DNA of 64,000 nt from Bacillus sp. cl95 (GCF_900115925.1 NZ_FOYF01000005.1:124001-188000), one strand, 5' to 3'. Shown: positions 47,444 through 56,762, numbered from the stretch's first letter. Notes: generated from the sequence alone by a model not told the origin. Numbers and translations are program-made.

Positions 47444-48091
47444 CTACATATTGAAAAGCGAATAGAAAAAATCTCCCATTCCGTTAAGAATAACAGGCAA
47501 TACTACGTTAAAAATAGGACTGATTGTATATTCGCTTAACGGTGTAATGACTAACACTAGGAAGATCAATGAGCCGTATTTTTCTAATTCCGTCATTTTC
47601 ACACGAATATTTTGAGGCATCAAGTCTTCTACGATCCGATATCCATCAAGAGGTGGGAACGGCAGTAAGTTAAAAATAAATAGGACGATGTTCAACTGGA
47701 TGAACTTATCGAGGAATTCAGTTACATAATAGGGCATGTTTTCTGCCAACCCTGCTGATCCTAATCCAAACCAAACGATAAATCCTATGGATGCCAAAAT
47801 AAAGTTACTAATCGGACCTGCAACGGAAACGAGAATGCTTGCGAGTCTTGGCTTTTTAAAGAAAAAACGATTTACCGGTACAGGGCGTGCCCATCCAAAT
47901 CCAGCGATAAAAATCAAGATCGTTCCAATCGGATCAAGATGCTTCAAAGGATTAAGCGTAATTCTGCCTTGATTTTTTGCAGTCGGATCGCCAAACTTAT
48001 AAGCCACGTAAGCATGCGCAAGTTCGTGAACCGTAAAGGCAATCACCAATGTTAATGCAATGTAGGGAAAATCCCTTAAATATTCCATCAT
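47444..48091 (-). CDS. ywhC: Site-2-protease-family membrane metalloprotease (YwhC)
   Basis: A 215-residue protein with about six helices. The zinc motif HEXXH is HELAH (in FTVHELAHAYVAY), and the second ligand motif is in LLPFPPLDGYRI. Small S2P proteases of this group cut proteins inside the membrane; the substrate of YwhC is unknown. AAGGGG lies before two adjacent ATG codons (48091 and 48088). Confidence 0.88.
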   Translation of the reverse strand: MMEYLRDFPYIALTLVIAFTVHELAHAYVAYKFGDPTAKNQGRITLNPLKHLDPIGTILIFIAGFGWARPVPVNRFFFKKPRLASILVSVAGPISNFILASIGFIVWFGLGSAGLAENMPYYVTEFLDKFIQLNIVLFIFNLLPFPPLDGYRIVEDLMPQNIRVKMTELEKYGSLIFLVLVITPLSEYTISPIFNVVLPVILNGMGDFFYSLFNM

Positions 48092-48238
48092 TGCCTTTAT
48101 CCCCTTTTAATTGATTTTTCTATACTAACAGTATACAACATCGCCCTTTTAAAGGAAAAACCTTTAAGCGTCTTCACTCTTGCACATTTTCGCGATTTGT
48201 GGAAAACTACAATCAATTACATAAAGGAGGAGTCAACC

Positions 48239-48427
48239 ATGCCATACGTTACTGTAAAAATGCTAGAGGGTCGTACTGAGGAACAAAAGAAAGCACTCGT
48301 CGAGAAAGTGACAGCTGCCGTAAGCGAAACTTCAGGCGCTCCTAAAGAAAATATCGTTGTCTTCATTGAAGAAATGAGCAAAAACCACTATGCTGTTGGC
48401 GGGCAACGTCTAAGTGATAAGGAATAA
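48239..48427 (+). CDS. ywhB: 4-oxalocrotonate tautomerase-family protein (YwhB)
   Basis: A 62-residue tautomerase starting MPYVTVKMLEGRTEEQKKAL. After removal of Met, the N-terminal proline is the catalytic base; a downstream arginine in EGRTEE follows family pattern. B. subtilis YwhB is a hexameric 4-OT homologue with low activity toward 2-hydroxymuconate; its natural substrate is not known. GGAGGAG lies before the ATG at 48239; the longer frame lacks a site. Confidence 0.9.
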   Translation: MPYVTVKMLEGRTEEQKKALVEKVTAAVSETSGAPKENIVVFIEEMSKNHYAVGGQRLSDKE

Positions 48428-48466
48428 AAAGACTATATTCCTAAACTTTTTTGCTGTTTAAGGAGT

Positions 48467-48651
48467 GGTTAATTTCCACTCCAGGATGCTCGCTTTCCTG
48501 TACGAATTCTTGAAAAAGCCCTAATGCCGGCTTTTTCAAGAGCAAATTCGTCTTGGGGGCGGGCGGTGAGCCTCCTCGGCGCACAGCGCCTGTGGGGTCT
48601 CACCTGTCCCGTTGCTCCCGCAGGAGTCTCGCACCTTCCGTTCCATTCAGC
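48467..48651 (+). mobile_element. R1 repeat element, copy g, with nested hairpin module
   Basis: Starts GGTTAATTTCCACTCCAGG and ends CTTCCGTTCCATTCAG. The hairpin module is at 48501-48552 (ACGAATT ... GAAAAAGCC / GGCTTTTTC ... AATTCGTC), inserted where copy c reads CTTTCCGCGGGGCG. This is the longest copy and has all parts. It fills most of the 307-bp gap after ywhB. Confidence 0.8.
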
Positions 48652-48734
48652 TTCTTTTTAAAAGATTTGCTTTTATAAACCTATTTACAAAACAATAATC
48701 TTTTTGAAAACAATCAAAAACAAAGCTAAGCCCA

Positions 48735-49244
48735 TTAATTGGACTTAGCTTTTGTTTTTAAGGTTTCGATATATCCGTATGCTTCATCGATTTCTGCTTC
48801 TGTATAGCGTTGCTTGCTTTTTAAAGTAAAGATCTTGTTAATGACTTCGCTCTTTTCCAAGTCTTCGAAATATAAAACCGTGGAAACCAGTTCCAGGAAA
48901 CGGGCACTCTGCTCATTCATATCGATTAAGCAGTCTTGTAAACAAGGCATCTCTACTTCATTTAAACTTAGAAACTCTTTTCCGGAATCAGTCATTGAGT
49001 AACGGTATTGAGAGTATCCGCCCTTATTTTCTTTCACTTCATTTAAGAACCCCATATTGCAAAGTTCTTCCACTCGTAATGTCAATTCCTCGGAATAAGG
49101 TCCGTAAAAGTGGAACTGAAATCGCTCTTGAAATGGGAAGGCAATTTTTTTAGCGATGTAAATCATCTTTTGCAGTTTCTTCCGCCCAGTGATTTCTCCA
49201 GAAACCATGACAGCCTGCATCAATTTAGCATGATCTTTTAACAA
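48735..49244 (-). CDS. ywgA: YwgA-family protein
   Basis: A 169-residue conserved protein, starting at a TTG with GGAG about 10 nt upstream. Near the N-terminus GRKKLQKMIYIAKKI and FYGPYSEEL resemble the YwgA family, which is also related to the Panacea/antitoxin-like domain in phages, but there is no toxin partner here. It follows ywfO by 22 nt and is probably cotranscribed. Function unknown. Confidence 0.85.
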   Translation of the reverse strand: MLKDHAKLMQAVMVSGEITGRKKLQKMIYIAKKIAFPFQERFQFHFYGPYSEELTLRVEELCNMGFLNEVKENKGGYSQYRYSMTDSGKEFLSLNEVEMPCLQDCLIDMNEQSARFLELVSTVLYFEDLEKSEVINKIFTLKSKQRYTEAEIDEAYGYIETLKTKAKSN

Positions 49245-49266
49245 AACTCGTCATCTCCTGCTCCGT

Positions 49267-50580
49267 TTAAACTTCGTTCACTTGAAATTCCAAAAGGGTA
49301 CGAATCTGCTTCTTCACCGTCTTCTTTGAACTTTCATCCAGAAGGAGGTCTGCCGGGAAGTACAGTTTATGGTCCGTTCTTCTTTTACCAGAAATAGCTT
49401 CGACTATTTGCGATTCCCTCGATAGTTCACGAAGGTCGCCATTTTTCATCATCAAATGAATAGGCAAACGCTCTTCTTCTTCTCCTGGACGGTAAAAATC
49501 GTACGGGAGGTCGGAGGATGAATCGACCACTAAGTAGTATTCTGGATCTAAGCCGGCTTTTTTGAACAATGTATTTAGCTCCGAGAGTTTCTTATATTCC
49601 TTCGCAGGATCAAACTCGGTAAATTTGAATAAGTTACGATTAATAAAACGACGGCAAAGATCACTTAAGATGCTATCTTCTTCTTCCTGCCACATTTGAA
49701 AATAGTATTGTATGACTGCTTCATCCAACTTCAAGTAATCTTCAAGTGTAGGGTGACCAGCAAAGAAACTATTAAAATGAACAGGTTCATATTTAAAAAT
49801 ATAGTTTTGTTCCTGCAATTGTTTTGCCCGATGGAGAATCTTCGTCAAGATGACTTCCGCTCCACGTGACACAGGATGGAAATAAACTTGCCAATACATT
49901 TGGTAACGGCTCATAATATAGTCTTCTACCGCATGCATGCCGCTTTTCTTTATGACTACCTGCTCTTCGCGAGGTCTCATGACGCGCAAAATGCGCTCCA
50001 TATCAAAATGTCCGTAGCTCACACCCGTATAGTAGGCATCGCGTTGCAAATAGTCCATTCTGTCCGCGTCGATTTGACTCGAAATCAAACTGATGACGAG
50101 CTTATTTTCATACGTTTTGCCGATTACCTCCGCTACTTTCTTCGGAAAATCTGCGCCGACTTTTAAGAGAATCTGATTTACTTCGGTATCTCCCAAAATA
50201 ATCGCTCTTGTATAGTCTTCATGATCGAGGTCAAATACTTTTTCAAAACTGTGGGAAAACGGGCCATGCCCTAAATCGTGAAGAAGTGCCGCACATAAAG
50301 ATAGTAGGCGCTCATCGTTGTTCCATTCAGGACGACCGGCAAAAACATCATCAATGATCCGGCGTATAATCTCGTAAACTCCGAGAGAATGGTTGAATCG
50401 GCTGTGCTCTGCCCCATGAAACGTTAAATAGGTTGTTCCAAGCTGCTTTATTCTACGCAAACGTTGAAACTCTTTCGTCCCAATCAAATCCCATATTACC
50501 CTATCACGAACGTGAATATAACGGTGTACAGGGTCTTTAAAAACCTTTTCCTCTCCTAGCTTTTCCGCCGAATATGCCAT
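49267..50580 (-). CDS. ywfO: HD-domain phosphohydrolase (YwfO)
   Basis: A 437-residue HD-superfamily protein. The HD motif is in LLHDLGHGPFSHSFE, with an earlier ligand histidine in HSRFNHSLGVYE. This group includes dNTP triphosphohydrolase-like enzymes; B. subtilis YwfO hydrolyses nucleotides in vitro, as I recall, but its role is not settled. I start at the ATG at 50580 (MAYSAEKLGEEKVF aligns with relatives); AAGAGGG lies about 11 nt upstream, longer than usual. Cotranscribed with ywgA. Confidence 0.9.
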   Translation of the reverse strand: MAYSAEKLGEEKVFKDPVHRYIHVRDRVIWDLIGTKEFQRLRRIKQLGTTYLTFHGAEHSRFNHSLGVYEIIRRIIDDVFAGRPEWNNDERLLSLCAALLHDLGHGPFSHSFEKVFDLDHEDYTRAIILGDTEVNQILLKVGADFPKKVAEVIGKTYENKLVISLISSQIDADRMDYLQRDAYYTGVSYGHFDMERILRVMRPREEQVVIKKSGMHAVEDYIMSRYQMYWQVYFHPVSRGAEVILTKILHRAKQLQEQNYIFKYEPVHFNSFFAGHPTLEDYLKLDEAVIQYYFQMWQEEEDSILSDLCRRFINRNLFKFTEFDPAKEYKKLSELNTLFKKAGLDPEYYLVVDSSSDLPYDFYRPGEEEERLPIHLMMKNGDLRELSRESQIVEAISGKRRTDHKLYFPADLLLDESSKKTVKKQIRTLLEFQVNEV

Positions 50581-50725
50581 CGTATGGTTTACCCTCTTCC
50601 TGCTTTGCTTATATCTATTATATCCCCTATCAGAAGGAGATTCACTCACATTTCTGCATATTTCTACTTTTTTTTACAATAATTAGTGATAAAAAAACCA
50701 CCCAAGATTTTTCGTCAAAGGTGAT

Positions 50726-50950
50726 CTATTTCTTTAGCTTTTTATTAATTTTTTCCATTAATTCCTCTTCAGTCAGAGCCGCTAACGGACGGTTATTTAC
50801 AAACGCGAACGTCTTTTTCCGACCTGGTCCGCAATAGGACTGGCAGCCAACTTCTATGTTTGCATCACAATCTAGCTCTTTTAAACGGGGGATTAATGTC
50901 TTAAGGTTCACGGCTTGGCAATCATCGCAAACTCGGAATTCATTCGACAT
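50726..50950 (-). CDS. DUF1450 small cysteine-rich protein (YuzB-like)
   Basis: A 74-residue DUF1450 protein. It has CDDC near residue 8 and a later [11 protein letters not shown]; the cysteine pattern resembles thioredoxin-like ferredoxin or iron-sulfur proteins, but I see no proof of a cluster. AAGGG precedes the ATG. Situated upstream of ywfO. Function unknown. Confidence 0.83.
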   Translation of the reverse strand: MSNEFRVCDDCQAVNLKTLIPRLKELDCDANIEVGCQSYCGPGRKKTFAFVNNRPLAALTEEELMEKINKKLKK

Positions 50951-50971
50951 TCAGGACAACCCTTTCTATAA

Positions 50972-50986
50972 CTGTCTAGCTCCAGA
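50972..50986 (-). repeat. R2 solo right end
   Basis: Minus-strand CTGGAGCTAGACA is the right end of the R2 element without the rest. The 340-bp gap up to rsfA otherwise holds only the rsfA promoter. Confidence 0.5.
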
Positions 50987-51163
50987 CACGATAAGCAGGA
51001 GCCTGACGTTTTACTCTCATACCGGTCTTTTTCTTATGCAATTTTACATTTTCTTATGTTTGATTGCAAGTTGCAATCTTTAACAACAAAGGCTCTTCTT
51101 AGAAAACTCTTTAAGCGATTTTTCTGCCTTTTTTAAAAGACTACTATCCTTTTAAACATTTTT

Positions 51164-51193
51164 GTATAAACTTTCAGATTGTTGTCCATCCTT
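51164..51193 (+). promoter_or_regulatory. Forespore-type promoter of rsfA
   Basis: GTATA (51164-51168), 18 nt, CATCCTT (51187-51193). It has the same spacing as the pbpG promoter and fits sigma-F/G. B. subtilis rsfA is forespore-expressed. Confidence 0.55.
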
Positions 51194-51290
51194 ATATTAG
51201 AACTTTACAAATCCGCCACACTTAAACATGAAAACTATTCCTCCATTCGGCGGAAATAAAATAATCATATTTTACAAAGGAGTTGGAAGT

Positions 51291-52055
51291 ATGAAAGTTC
51301 GTCAAGATGCTTGGACAGATGAAGATGATTTATTGCTCGCAGAAACCGTATTGAGACATGTCAGAGAAGGCAGTACCCAATTGAACGCTTTTGAAGAAGT
51401 AGGCGATAAATTGAACCGCACTTCGGCTGCATGTGGATTTCGCTGGAATGCCGTTGTCCGCCACCGTTATGAAAAAGCTTTGCAGCTAGCTAAGAAACAA
51501 CGCAAGCAAAGAAATCGGATTCTTGGTAAAGATGAAGGCGGCAAGAAAAAGTTGCTTTATACACCGCCTGTACCAGCGATCGATGAAATTGAAGAATTAG
51601 AGGTTATCTCTCAATCTGCTGAACTAGACAATGTCTATCAAGTCATGACGGCAGATACAGAATTTGCCGATTTCATAGAAGTCCCAATGAACACCCAGCC
51701 AGTTGTTACACAACAAGTAGCTGCACCGATGTATCGCACTTCAAGTGGAATGACCATGGAAGCAGTTATTACCTTCTTACAGAGCATAGACAGCAACAAT
51801 CTTCATCATGATGCTTTAAAAAGTGAGAATGAAAGATTAAAAAGAGAAAACGCTGAATTAAGAAAAAAATATCATGAAATGGCTTCAAAAGTTCAGGATC
51901 TTGAACAAGATACTGTCACGATCCAGGAAGACTACGAGACATTGATGAAGATCATGAACAGAGCAAGAAAACTCGTATTGTTTGAAGAAGAAGAGCGTCC
52001 TGCAACTAAATTTAAGATGGACCGTAACGGCAATTTAGAAAAAGTAGCTGAATAA
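51291..52055 (+). CDS. rsfA: Prespore-specific regulator RsfA
   Basis: A 254-residue RsfA-family regulator. N-terminal Myb/SANT-like domain ([19 protein letters not shown] and [17 protein letters not shown]), a linker, and a C-terminal coiled coil (about residues 180-220, [20 protein letters not shown]). RsfA tunes sigma-F-dependent genes in the forespore. I start at the ATG at 51291, with AAAGGAG upstream. Its promoter has forespore features. Confidence 0.92.
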   Translation: MKVRQDAWTDEDDLLLAETVLRHVREGSTQLNAFEEVGDKLNRTSAACGFRWNAVVRHRYEKALQLAKKQRKQRNRILGKDEGGKKKLLYTPPVPAIDEIEELEVISQSAELDNVYQVMTADTEFADFIEVPMNTQPVVTQQVAAPMYRTSSGMTMEAVITFLQSIDSNNLHHDALKSENERLKRENAELRKKYHEMASKVQDLEQDTVTIQEDYETLMKIMNRARKLVLFEEEERPATKFKMDRNGNLEKVAE

Positions 52056-52085
52056 GTACTAGACTTGAGGAGAAATCGATACGAT

Positions 52086-52122
52086 AAAAAATTCCGGGCT
52101 GATTTAATTAGGCCCGGAATTT
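52086..52122. terminator. Terminator shared by rsfA and lipL
   Basis: AAATTCCGGGC pairs with GCCCGGAATTT; T-rich on both sides, stronger on the minus strand. The two genes are convergent. Confidence 0.75.
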
Positions 52123-52207
52123 CTGCTTTGTTGAGGATTTTGAAATTTGAACAATCATCCCGCGTCGACCGGTAATGATTACACCAGCCTAAATTTTCTA
52201 AATGGAA

Positions 52208-53044
52208 CTATTCAATAAACTTCGCATTCCGTTCTACAATCCGCTCATAATAACCTGGCAGCAAATCGAGTTCATGCTCCGTCATGGGACCCGAATACAA
52301 GAATTCACTATTCTCCTTTAACTCGCGAAGAAGTCTCAACATAACATCCGCTACTGACAATTCGACGCCTAGCAACTCTGATAGTGATGCCATGACCTCG
52401 GGCTTTACTGTCGGGTATACAAACTTGCTCGTTTCCCCTTTTAGCGATAGCTCATAGAACTGTCTGATTAAATCTGCACGCTTACTACCGCTTCCATTTA
52501 CACACAGGTAAATTTGGACAGCAATTCCTTTCCTTAAGCGTCTCTGCGAGATTCCGGCAAATTTTTTGTCAGCAATGCTTAAATCATAGCTTCCAGGACA
52601 ATACGAATGGACAATTTCCTTTGCCTCGATTTCAACCGGGAAATCGGCAAACATCCTTTGAATAAGTAGCCACATGGCATCGTAGCCTCTATTAATATCA
52701 ATACCTTTTTCCGCTTCTGGTAAAATTAATGACAGATTTAGAACACCCTCATCGAGTACAACCGCTAGTCCTCCTGAATTCCGGACAATAGACTGATAGC
52801 CTTGTTCATGTAGGTACGTCAAGCCTTCTTCCAAGTGAGGAAGCTTCGTATCCTGAATGCCCAGTACAACGGTTTGATGATGCACCCATGTTCTTGCTGT
52901 TGCCGGTGCAAGTCCCGCTCCCACGGAAGCACATAGAGTATCATCTGCTGCAAACGACTGAAGAGCATGGAAATGAGCTCCGATTGCCGATTGATCAATG
53001 ATTCTCCACTGTGGCTGTCGCAATAATTGCTGCGCCTCTGACAT
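52208..53044 (-). CDS. lipL: Octanoyl-[GcvH]:protein N-octanoyltransferase
   Basis: A 278-residue lipoate-protein-ligase-fold amidotransferase that moves octanoyl from GcvH to E2 subunits. The catalytic cysteine is in [20 protein letters not shown] (about residue 150), which distinguishes Lip[10 protein letters not shown] follows the family's RRxSGGG-like loop in altered form. AAAGGAG lies 10 nt before the ATG. Placement beside pta matches B. subtilis ywfL. Confidence 0.92.
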   Translation of the reverse strand: MSEAQQLLRQPQWRIIDQSAIGAHFHALQSFAADDTLCASVGAGLAPATARTWVHHQTVVLGIQDTKLPHLEEGLTYLHEQGYQSIVRNSGGLAVVLDEGVLNLSLILPEAEKGIDINRGYDAMWLLIQRMFADFPVEIEAKEIVHSYCPGSYDLSIADKKFAGISQRRLRKGIAVQIYLCVNGSGSKRADLIRQFYELSLKGETSKFVYPTVKPEVMASLSELLGVELSVADVMLRLLRELKENSEFLYSGPMTEHELDLLPGYYERIVERNAKFIE

Positions 53045-53090
53045 ACTGCTTAACTCCTTTTATCTGCTTTTATCCTTATTATAGCACGCA

Positions 53091-53116
53091 AAGAGGCTGA
53101 CACGGGTCAGCCTCTT
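53091..53116. terminator. pta terminator-like hairpin
   Basis: AAGAGGCTGA pairs with TCAGCCTCTT around a 6-nt loop. The following T run is short (TTTGC), so termination may be partial and lipL could be read from pta. Confidence 0.6.
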
Positions 53117-53130
53117 ACAAGCGCAAATTA

Positions 53131-54108
53131 TTAACGAATCAAAGCTTGAGAAGCCGTGATTAAAGACAACTTGTACACATCTTCTTCATTGCATCCGCGT
53201 GATAAATCATTCACCGGACGGTTCAAACCTTGAAGGATTGGTCCAACCGCTTCAAAATTCCCTAGGCGCTGAGCAATTTTGTATCCGATATTTCCTGCTT
53301 CAAGGCTTGGGAACACAAATACGTTTGCATCGCCTTGAAGTGGTGAATCAGGAGCTTTTTGTGCAGCCACTGAAGGAACGAATGCAGCGTCGAATTGGAA
53401 CTCGCCATCGATGATCAGTAATGGATCACGATTTTTTGCTTCTACTAATGCATTCGCAACTTTATCCGTTTCAGGAGATTTTGCTGAACCTTTTGTAGAG
53501 AAGCTTAACATGGCAACGCGTGGCTCTAAATCGAACATTTTTGCCGTTTTAGCACTCTCGATTGCAATCTCGGCTAAATCTTGGCTATCCGGGGAAATAT
53601 TGATTGCACAATCAGCAAACACATACTTCTCATCTTCACGAACCATGATGAACACGCCAGAAGTTTTGCGTACGCCTTCTTTTGTCTTAATGATTTGTAA
53701 TGCCGGACGAACGGTATCAGCCGTTGAATGAATGGCTCCACTTACTAGTCCATCTGCTTTATTTACGTAAACAAGCATCGTGCCGAAATAGTTTTCATCA
53801 AGTAAAATGCGACGTGCATCTTCCTCGGTTGCTTTGCCTTTACGTCTTTCGATGAACGCTGCGACAAGCTCATCCATCATGACATAGTTTTTTGGATCGT
53901 AAATTTCAGCGGCTGCCAAAGATACTCCAAGATCATCTGCCTTCGCTTGAATTTGTTCAATATCACCGATGAGGATGGGCGTTACGAGTTTCTCTTCTGC
54001 TAAGCGTCCTGCCGCCTTTAATATACGCTCGTCCATTCCTTCTGGAAAAACAATTTTTAAATTGTGGCCGGAAATTTTTTGCTTCAAACCTGTAAATAAA
54101 TCGCTCAC
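53131..54108 (-). CDS. pta: Phosphate acetyltransferase
   Basis: A 325-residue Pta (short form), converting acetyl-CoA and phosphate to acetyl phosphate. Characteristic stretches KIVFPEGMDERIL at the N-terminus and late PDSPLQGDANVFVFPSLEAGNIGYK, with GPILQGLNRPVNDLSRGC near the end. The start is GTG at 54108 with AGGAGG 8 nt upstream. A cre site upstream suggests activation by CcpA in overflow metabolism. Divergent from hemQ. Confidence 0.95.
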   Translation of the reverse strand: MSDLFTGLKQKISGHNLKIVFPEGMDERILKAAGRLAEEKLVTPILIGDIEQIQAKADDLGVSLAAAEIYDPKNYVMMDELVAAFIERRKGKATEEDARRILLDENYFGTMLVYVNKADGLVSGAIHSTADTVRPALQIIKTKEGVRKTSGVFIMVREDEKYVFADCAINISPDSQDLAEIAIESAKTAKMFDLEPRVAMLSFSTKGSAKSPETDKVANALVEAKNRDPLLIIDGEFQFDAAFVPSVAAQKAPDSPLQGDANVFVFPSLEAGNIGYKIAQRLGNFEAVGPILQGLNRPVNDLSRGCNEEDVYKLSLITASQALIR

Positions 54109-54139
54109 AATCGTATCCTCCTTTAACTTCTATTCATTT

Positions 54140-54194
54140 AGCATACTTTACCTATTTAAAATTTCAAGGACAAGGATCACAGATAGCGTTTACA
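54140..54194 (-). promoter_or_regulatory. pta promoter with upstream cre site
   Basis: Minus strand: TTGAAA (54162-54167), 16 nt, TATGCT (54140-54145). A cre-like TGTAAACGCTATCT (54181-54194) matches the consensus except for the last base and is centred about 55 bp before the likely start, an activating position as for B. subtilis pta. Confidence 0.7.
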
Positions 54195-54392
54195 TTAAAA
54201 TGTTTTTGTTTTCTAAAATTTAACACTTTTCTCACAAGGTTTTTTGCGACTCTATTAATATCTACATATTGTTTGAAAATATCCCAATTCTTCTTTTTCT
54301 AAACGAATGTTGGGTTTTAATACACTGCCTAATGGCGAAACTATGGTATATTGGAAAATGTAAATAATGAATATTGTCTAGGAGTGATTTAG

Positions 54393-55136
54393 ATGAGTGA
54401 AGCAGCACAAACGCTTGATGGCTGGTATTGCTTGCATGATTTCCGTACGGTAGATTGGACAACTTGGAAAATGCTCTCTAACGAAGAGCGTCAAGAAGCC
54501 ATTGAAGAGTTCTTAGGTCTAGTAGAAAAGTGGAATACAACACAGGCACAAAAAGAAGGCAGCCATGCTCTATATACAATTGTTGGTCAAAAAGCAGACT
54601 TCATGATGATGATCCTGCGTCCAACAATGGAAGAATTAAATGAAATTGAAAACGAATTCAATAAATCGAAATTGGCTGAGTTCACAGTACCTGCTCATTC
54701 ATATGTTTCTGTAGTAGAATTGAGCAATTATCTTCCTGCAGGTCAGGATCCAATGCAGAGCCCTGAAATTTTGGCACGTCTTTATCCGACTCTTCCAAAA
54801 TCAAAGCATGTTTGTTTCTATCCAATGGACAAGCGTCGCCAAGGTAATGACAACTGGTACATGCTTCCGATGGAAGAGCGCCGCGGCATGATGCGCAGCC
54901 ATGGTATGATCGGACGTCAATATGCTGGTAAAGTAAAACAAATCATTACTGGTTCAGTTGGTTTTGACGATTACGAGTGGGGCGTAACATTGTTCTCAGA
55001 CGATGTTCTTCAATTTAAGAAGCTCGTATACGAGATGCGTTTTGACGAAGTAAGTGCACGCTTCGGCGAATTTGGTGCATTCTTCGTTGGAAACTTCCTA
55101 AGCGAAGACCGCGTTCACCAATTCTTGAACATATAA
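54393..55136 (+). CDS. hemQ: Coproheme decarboxylase HemQ
   Basis: A 247-residue chlorite-dismutase-fold protein, converting coproheme to heme b in the Gram-positive pathway. The catalytic tyrosine is in [15 protein letters not shown], and the proximal heme histidine is in [14 protein letters not shown]. The ATG has TAGGAGTG upstream. Repeat R2 copy 2 begins 1 nt after its TAA stop, and its terminator follows the repeat. Divergent from pta. Confidence 0.94.
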   Translation: MSEAAQTLDGWYCLHDFRTVDWTTWKMLSNEERQEAIEEFLGLVEKWNTTQAQKEGSHALYTIVGQKADFMMMILRPTMEELNEIENEFNKSKLAEFTVPAHSYVSVVELSNYLPAGQDPMQSPEILARLYPTLPKSKHVCFYPMDKRRQGNDNWYMLPMEERRGMMRSHGMIGRQYAGKVKQIITGSVGFDDYEWGVTLFSDDVLQFKKLVYEMRFDEVSARFGEFGAFFVGNFLSEDRVHQFLNI

Positions 55137-55137
55137 A

Positions 55138-55341
55138 GAAAAGCGGAGGCGCCATGGTCAGCCCCGACAGGCATAAGACGAATCGTGCAGGAAATCCTCG
55201 AAAAAGCTAACGCTTTTTCTTCGTGCGATGTAGCGCTTCCGAAGCATTCCTTGTCCTGATTTCTGAAGCGATTTGGCTTATGACCAAAGTTGTTTCGGCT
55301 TTAGGAAACAACCCCGAGGGGCTTGGTGCTGTAGCTAGACA
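55138..55341 (+). repeat. R2 structured repeat, copy 2 (expanded form)
   Basis: Starts GAAAAGCGGAGGCGCC and ends CTGTAGCTAGACA. Compared with copy 1 it has two insertions: one after GGAAATC containing AAAAAGC/GCTTTTT, and one after TTATGACC containing GTTGTTTC and its perfect complement GAAACAAC. Both insertions are hairpins added at loops or bulges, keeping the outer stem. Confidence 0.8.
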
Positions 55342-55348
55342 ATAAGAG

Positions 55349-55375
55349 AGCTCCCAATCCATTTGGGAGCTTTTT
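55349..55375 (+). terminator. hemQ terminator
   Basis: AGCTCCCAA pairs with TTGGGAGCT, followed by TTTTTC. It lies after R2 copy 2. Confidence 0.85.
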
Positions 55376-55497
55376 CATGTTCTCAATTTTCCCTCCATCA
55401 AGTTCTATTCTAGAATCCCCCATCATAATTATGAGATAGCGAGTCTTAGTGCTAGTGAAGTTGTTCCTTTTCATAATGAGCTTTTGGAGGGAAAAAA

Positions 55498-56031
55498 ATG
55501 AATCCATACATGAATTTTAATCCTTATCAGCAAGGCGCTGGTGCCGGACAACAACAACCACAATTTGGCGGACAGCAGCAATTTGATCCGCAAGCTCAGT
55601 TCGGTGGGCAACCGCAATTCGGTATGCAACCTCAATTTGGAGCTCAGCCTCAATTCGGTGCGCAAGGCAATTTCCCACAACAACAAGGTGGAGAAATTCC
55701 TATGCCACAAAGTACTCCATTTGTAGGACCACAAGCTCAAGGTCAGCTACCAACAGAAGAGTCTTACATCGAGAATATCTTGCGCTTAAACAAAGGTAAG
55801 CTGGCAACGGTGTTCATGACATTCGAAAACAATAAGGAATGGAATGCCTTACAGGTAAAGGGAATCATCGAAGCCGCTGGTCGAGATCACCTTGTCATCA
55901 GCGATCCACAAACAGGTAAACGTTACTTGTTCCCAATGGTTTACTTGGATTACGTTACGTTCGACGAAGAAATCGAATACGAATATCCTTTCGGAAATTA
56001 TCCAGGACTAAGCAGTTATCCGCAAAGATAG
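55498..56031 (+). CDS. gerQ: Spore coat protein GerQ
   Basis: A 177-residue coat protein. Residues 15-60 are Gln/Phe/Gly repeats built on PQFGAQ; the rest is the GerQ domain (ESYIENILRLNKGKLATVF ... KRYLFPMVYLDYVTFDEEI). GerQ is cross-linked by transglutaminase and is needed to hold the CwlJ germination hydrolase; the many glutamines and a few lysines fit this. GGAGGG lies before the ATG. A possible sigma-E promoter (TTCTATT, 14 nt, CATAATTA) is at 55403-55431, weak. Confidence 0.93.
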   Translation: MNPYMNFNPYQQGAGAGQQQPQFGGQQQFDPQAQFGGQPQFGMQPQFGAQPQFGAQGNFPQQQGGEIPMPQSTPFVGPQAQGQLPTEESYIENILRLNKGKLATVFMTFENNKEWNALQVKGIIEAAGRDHLVISDPQTGKRYLFPMVYLDYVTFDEEIEYEYPFGNYPGLSSYPQR

Positions 56032-56032
56032 C

Positions 56033-56065
56033 AAATGAGCACAGGCCAATGGCCTGTGCTCATTT
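56033..56065. terminator. Terminator shared by gerQ and ywdK
   Basis: A perfect 15-bp stem (AAATGAGCACAGGCC with its complement) around a 3-nt loop, starting 1 nt after the gerQ stop. Confidence 0.85.
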
Positions 56066-56074
56066 GTGTTACTT

Positions 56075-56446
56075 TTATAAATATCTTACGGCTGCAATGA
56101 TCAAAAGCACCCATGCTGTTAAAAATGCGACTCCACCAAGTGGGGTAATAGCACCTAAAATGCTAATCTTCGTAACACTTAATACGTACAAGCTTCCAGA
56201 GAACAGAATAATACCTACGAACATCAACCAACCTGACCAACTTAACAAAGTATTTGCAGGCAATTTCCCCAAAAGGACAGCTACGATAAGCAGACCTGTT
56301 GCATGGAACATTTGATATGTAACACCTGTTTTCCAAATTTCCAGATATTTCGGTTCAAGTTTGCCCTCAAGTCCGTGAGCTCCGAATGCACCTAGAGCCA
56401 CTGCCAAAAAGGCATTAAGTGCGCCTAAAATAATAAATGTCTTCAC
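56075..56446 (-). CDS. ywdK: DUF423 membrane protein (YwdK)
   Basis: A 123-residue protein with four hydrophobic helices; the N-terminus ALNAFLAVALGAFGAHGLEG is the DUF423 signature. GTG start with AAGGAG 9 nt upstream. It follows ywdI by 13 nt on the same strand, as in B. subtilis. Function unknown. Confidence 0.88.
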   Translation of the reverse strand: MKTFIILGALNAFLAVALGAFGAHGLEGKLEPKYLEIWKTGVTYQMFHATGLLIVAVLLGKLPANTLLSWSGWLMFVGIILFSGSLYVLSVTKISILGAITPLGGVAFLTAWVLLIIAAVRYL

Positions 56447-56459
56447 TTAGCTTCTCTCC

Positions 56460-56762
56460 TTAAAAATCGAATAAAGAATCCCCGTTCGCTTCTTCCTGTA
56501 AATCAAGTTTTTTTGGCTCACCTAGTCCTAATCCTTGATAGGGCTGAGCAGGCATTAAAGGTGCGACCATTTGTCTAGCCGGTATTGGCTGAGAATATAC
56601 GGATGTTTCTTCGATACTGTTCGCTTCTTCATCCAAAATGAGTTCACATAGAGCCTTCATGGCGTACACTTTTTCGCGCAGTCGCCCCTGATCCGTACTC
56701 CCTTTGGCTTGTACCAATTCATTTTCTATTTTTGACAATAATTTTTTCACCGAAATATCCAA
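56460..56762 (-). CDS. ywdI: YwdI-family protein
   Basis: A 100-residue protein with an N-terminal helical part (VKKLLSKIENELVQAK, KVYAMKALCELILDEE) and a Pro/Gln-rich C-terminus. TTG start with GGTG about 9 nt upstream. Between ung and ywdK on the same strand, as in B. subtilis. Function unknown. Confidence 0.82.
   Translation of the reverse strand: MDISVKKLLSKIENELVQAKGSTDQGRLREKVYAMKALCELILDEEANSIEETSVYSQPIPARQMVAPLMPAQPYQGLGLGEPKKLDLQEEANGDSLFDF

Noticed and set aside
48735-50580. ywgA-ywfO as a toxin-antitoxin or defence pair (HD domain plus small partner)
   Set aside because: Both are conserved core genes in Bacillus in this order and nothing else around them suggests defence.
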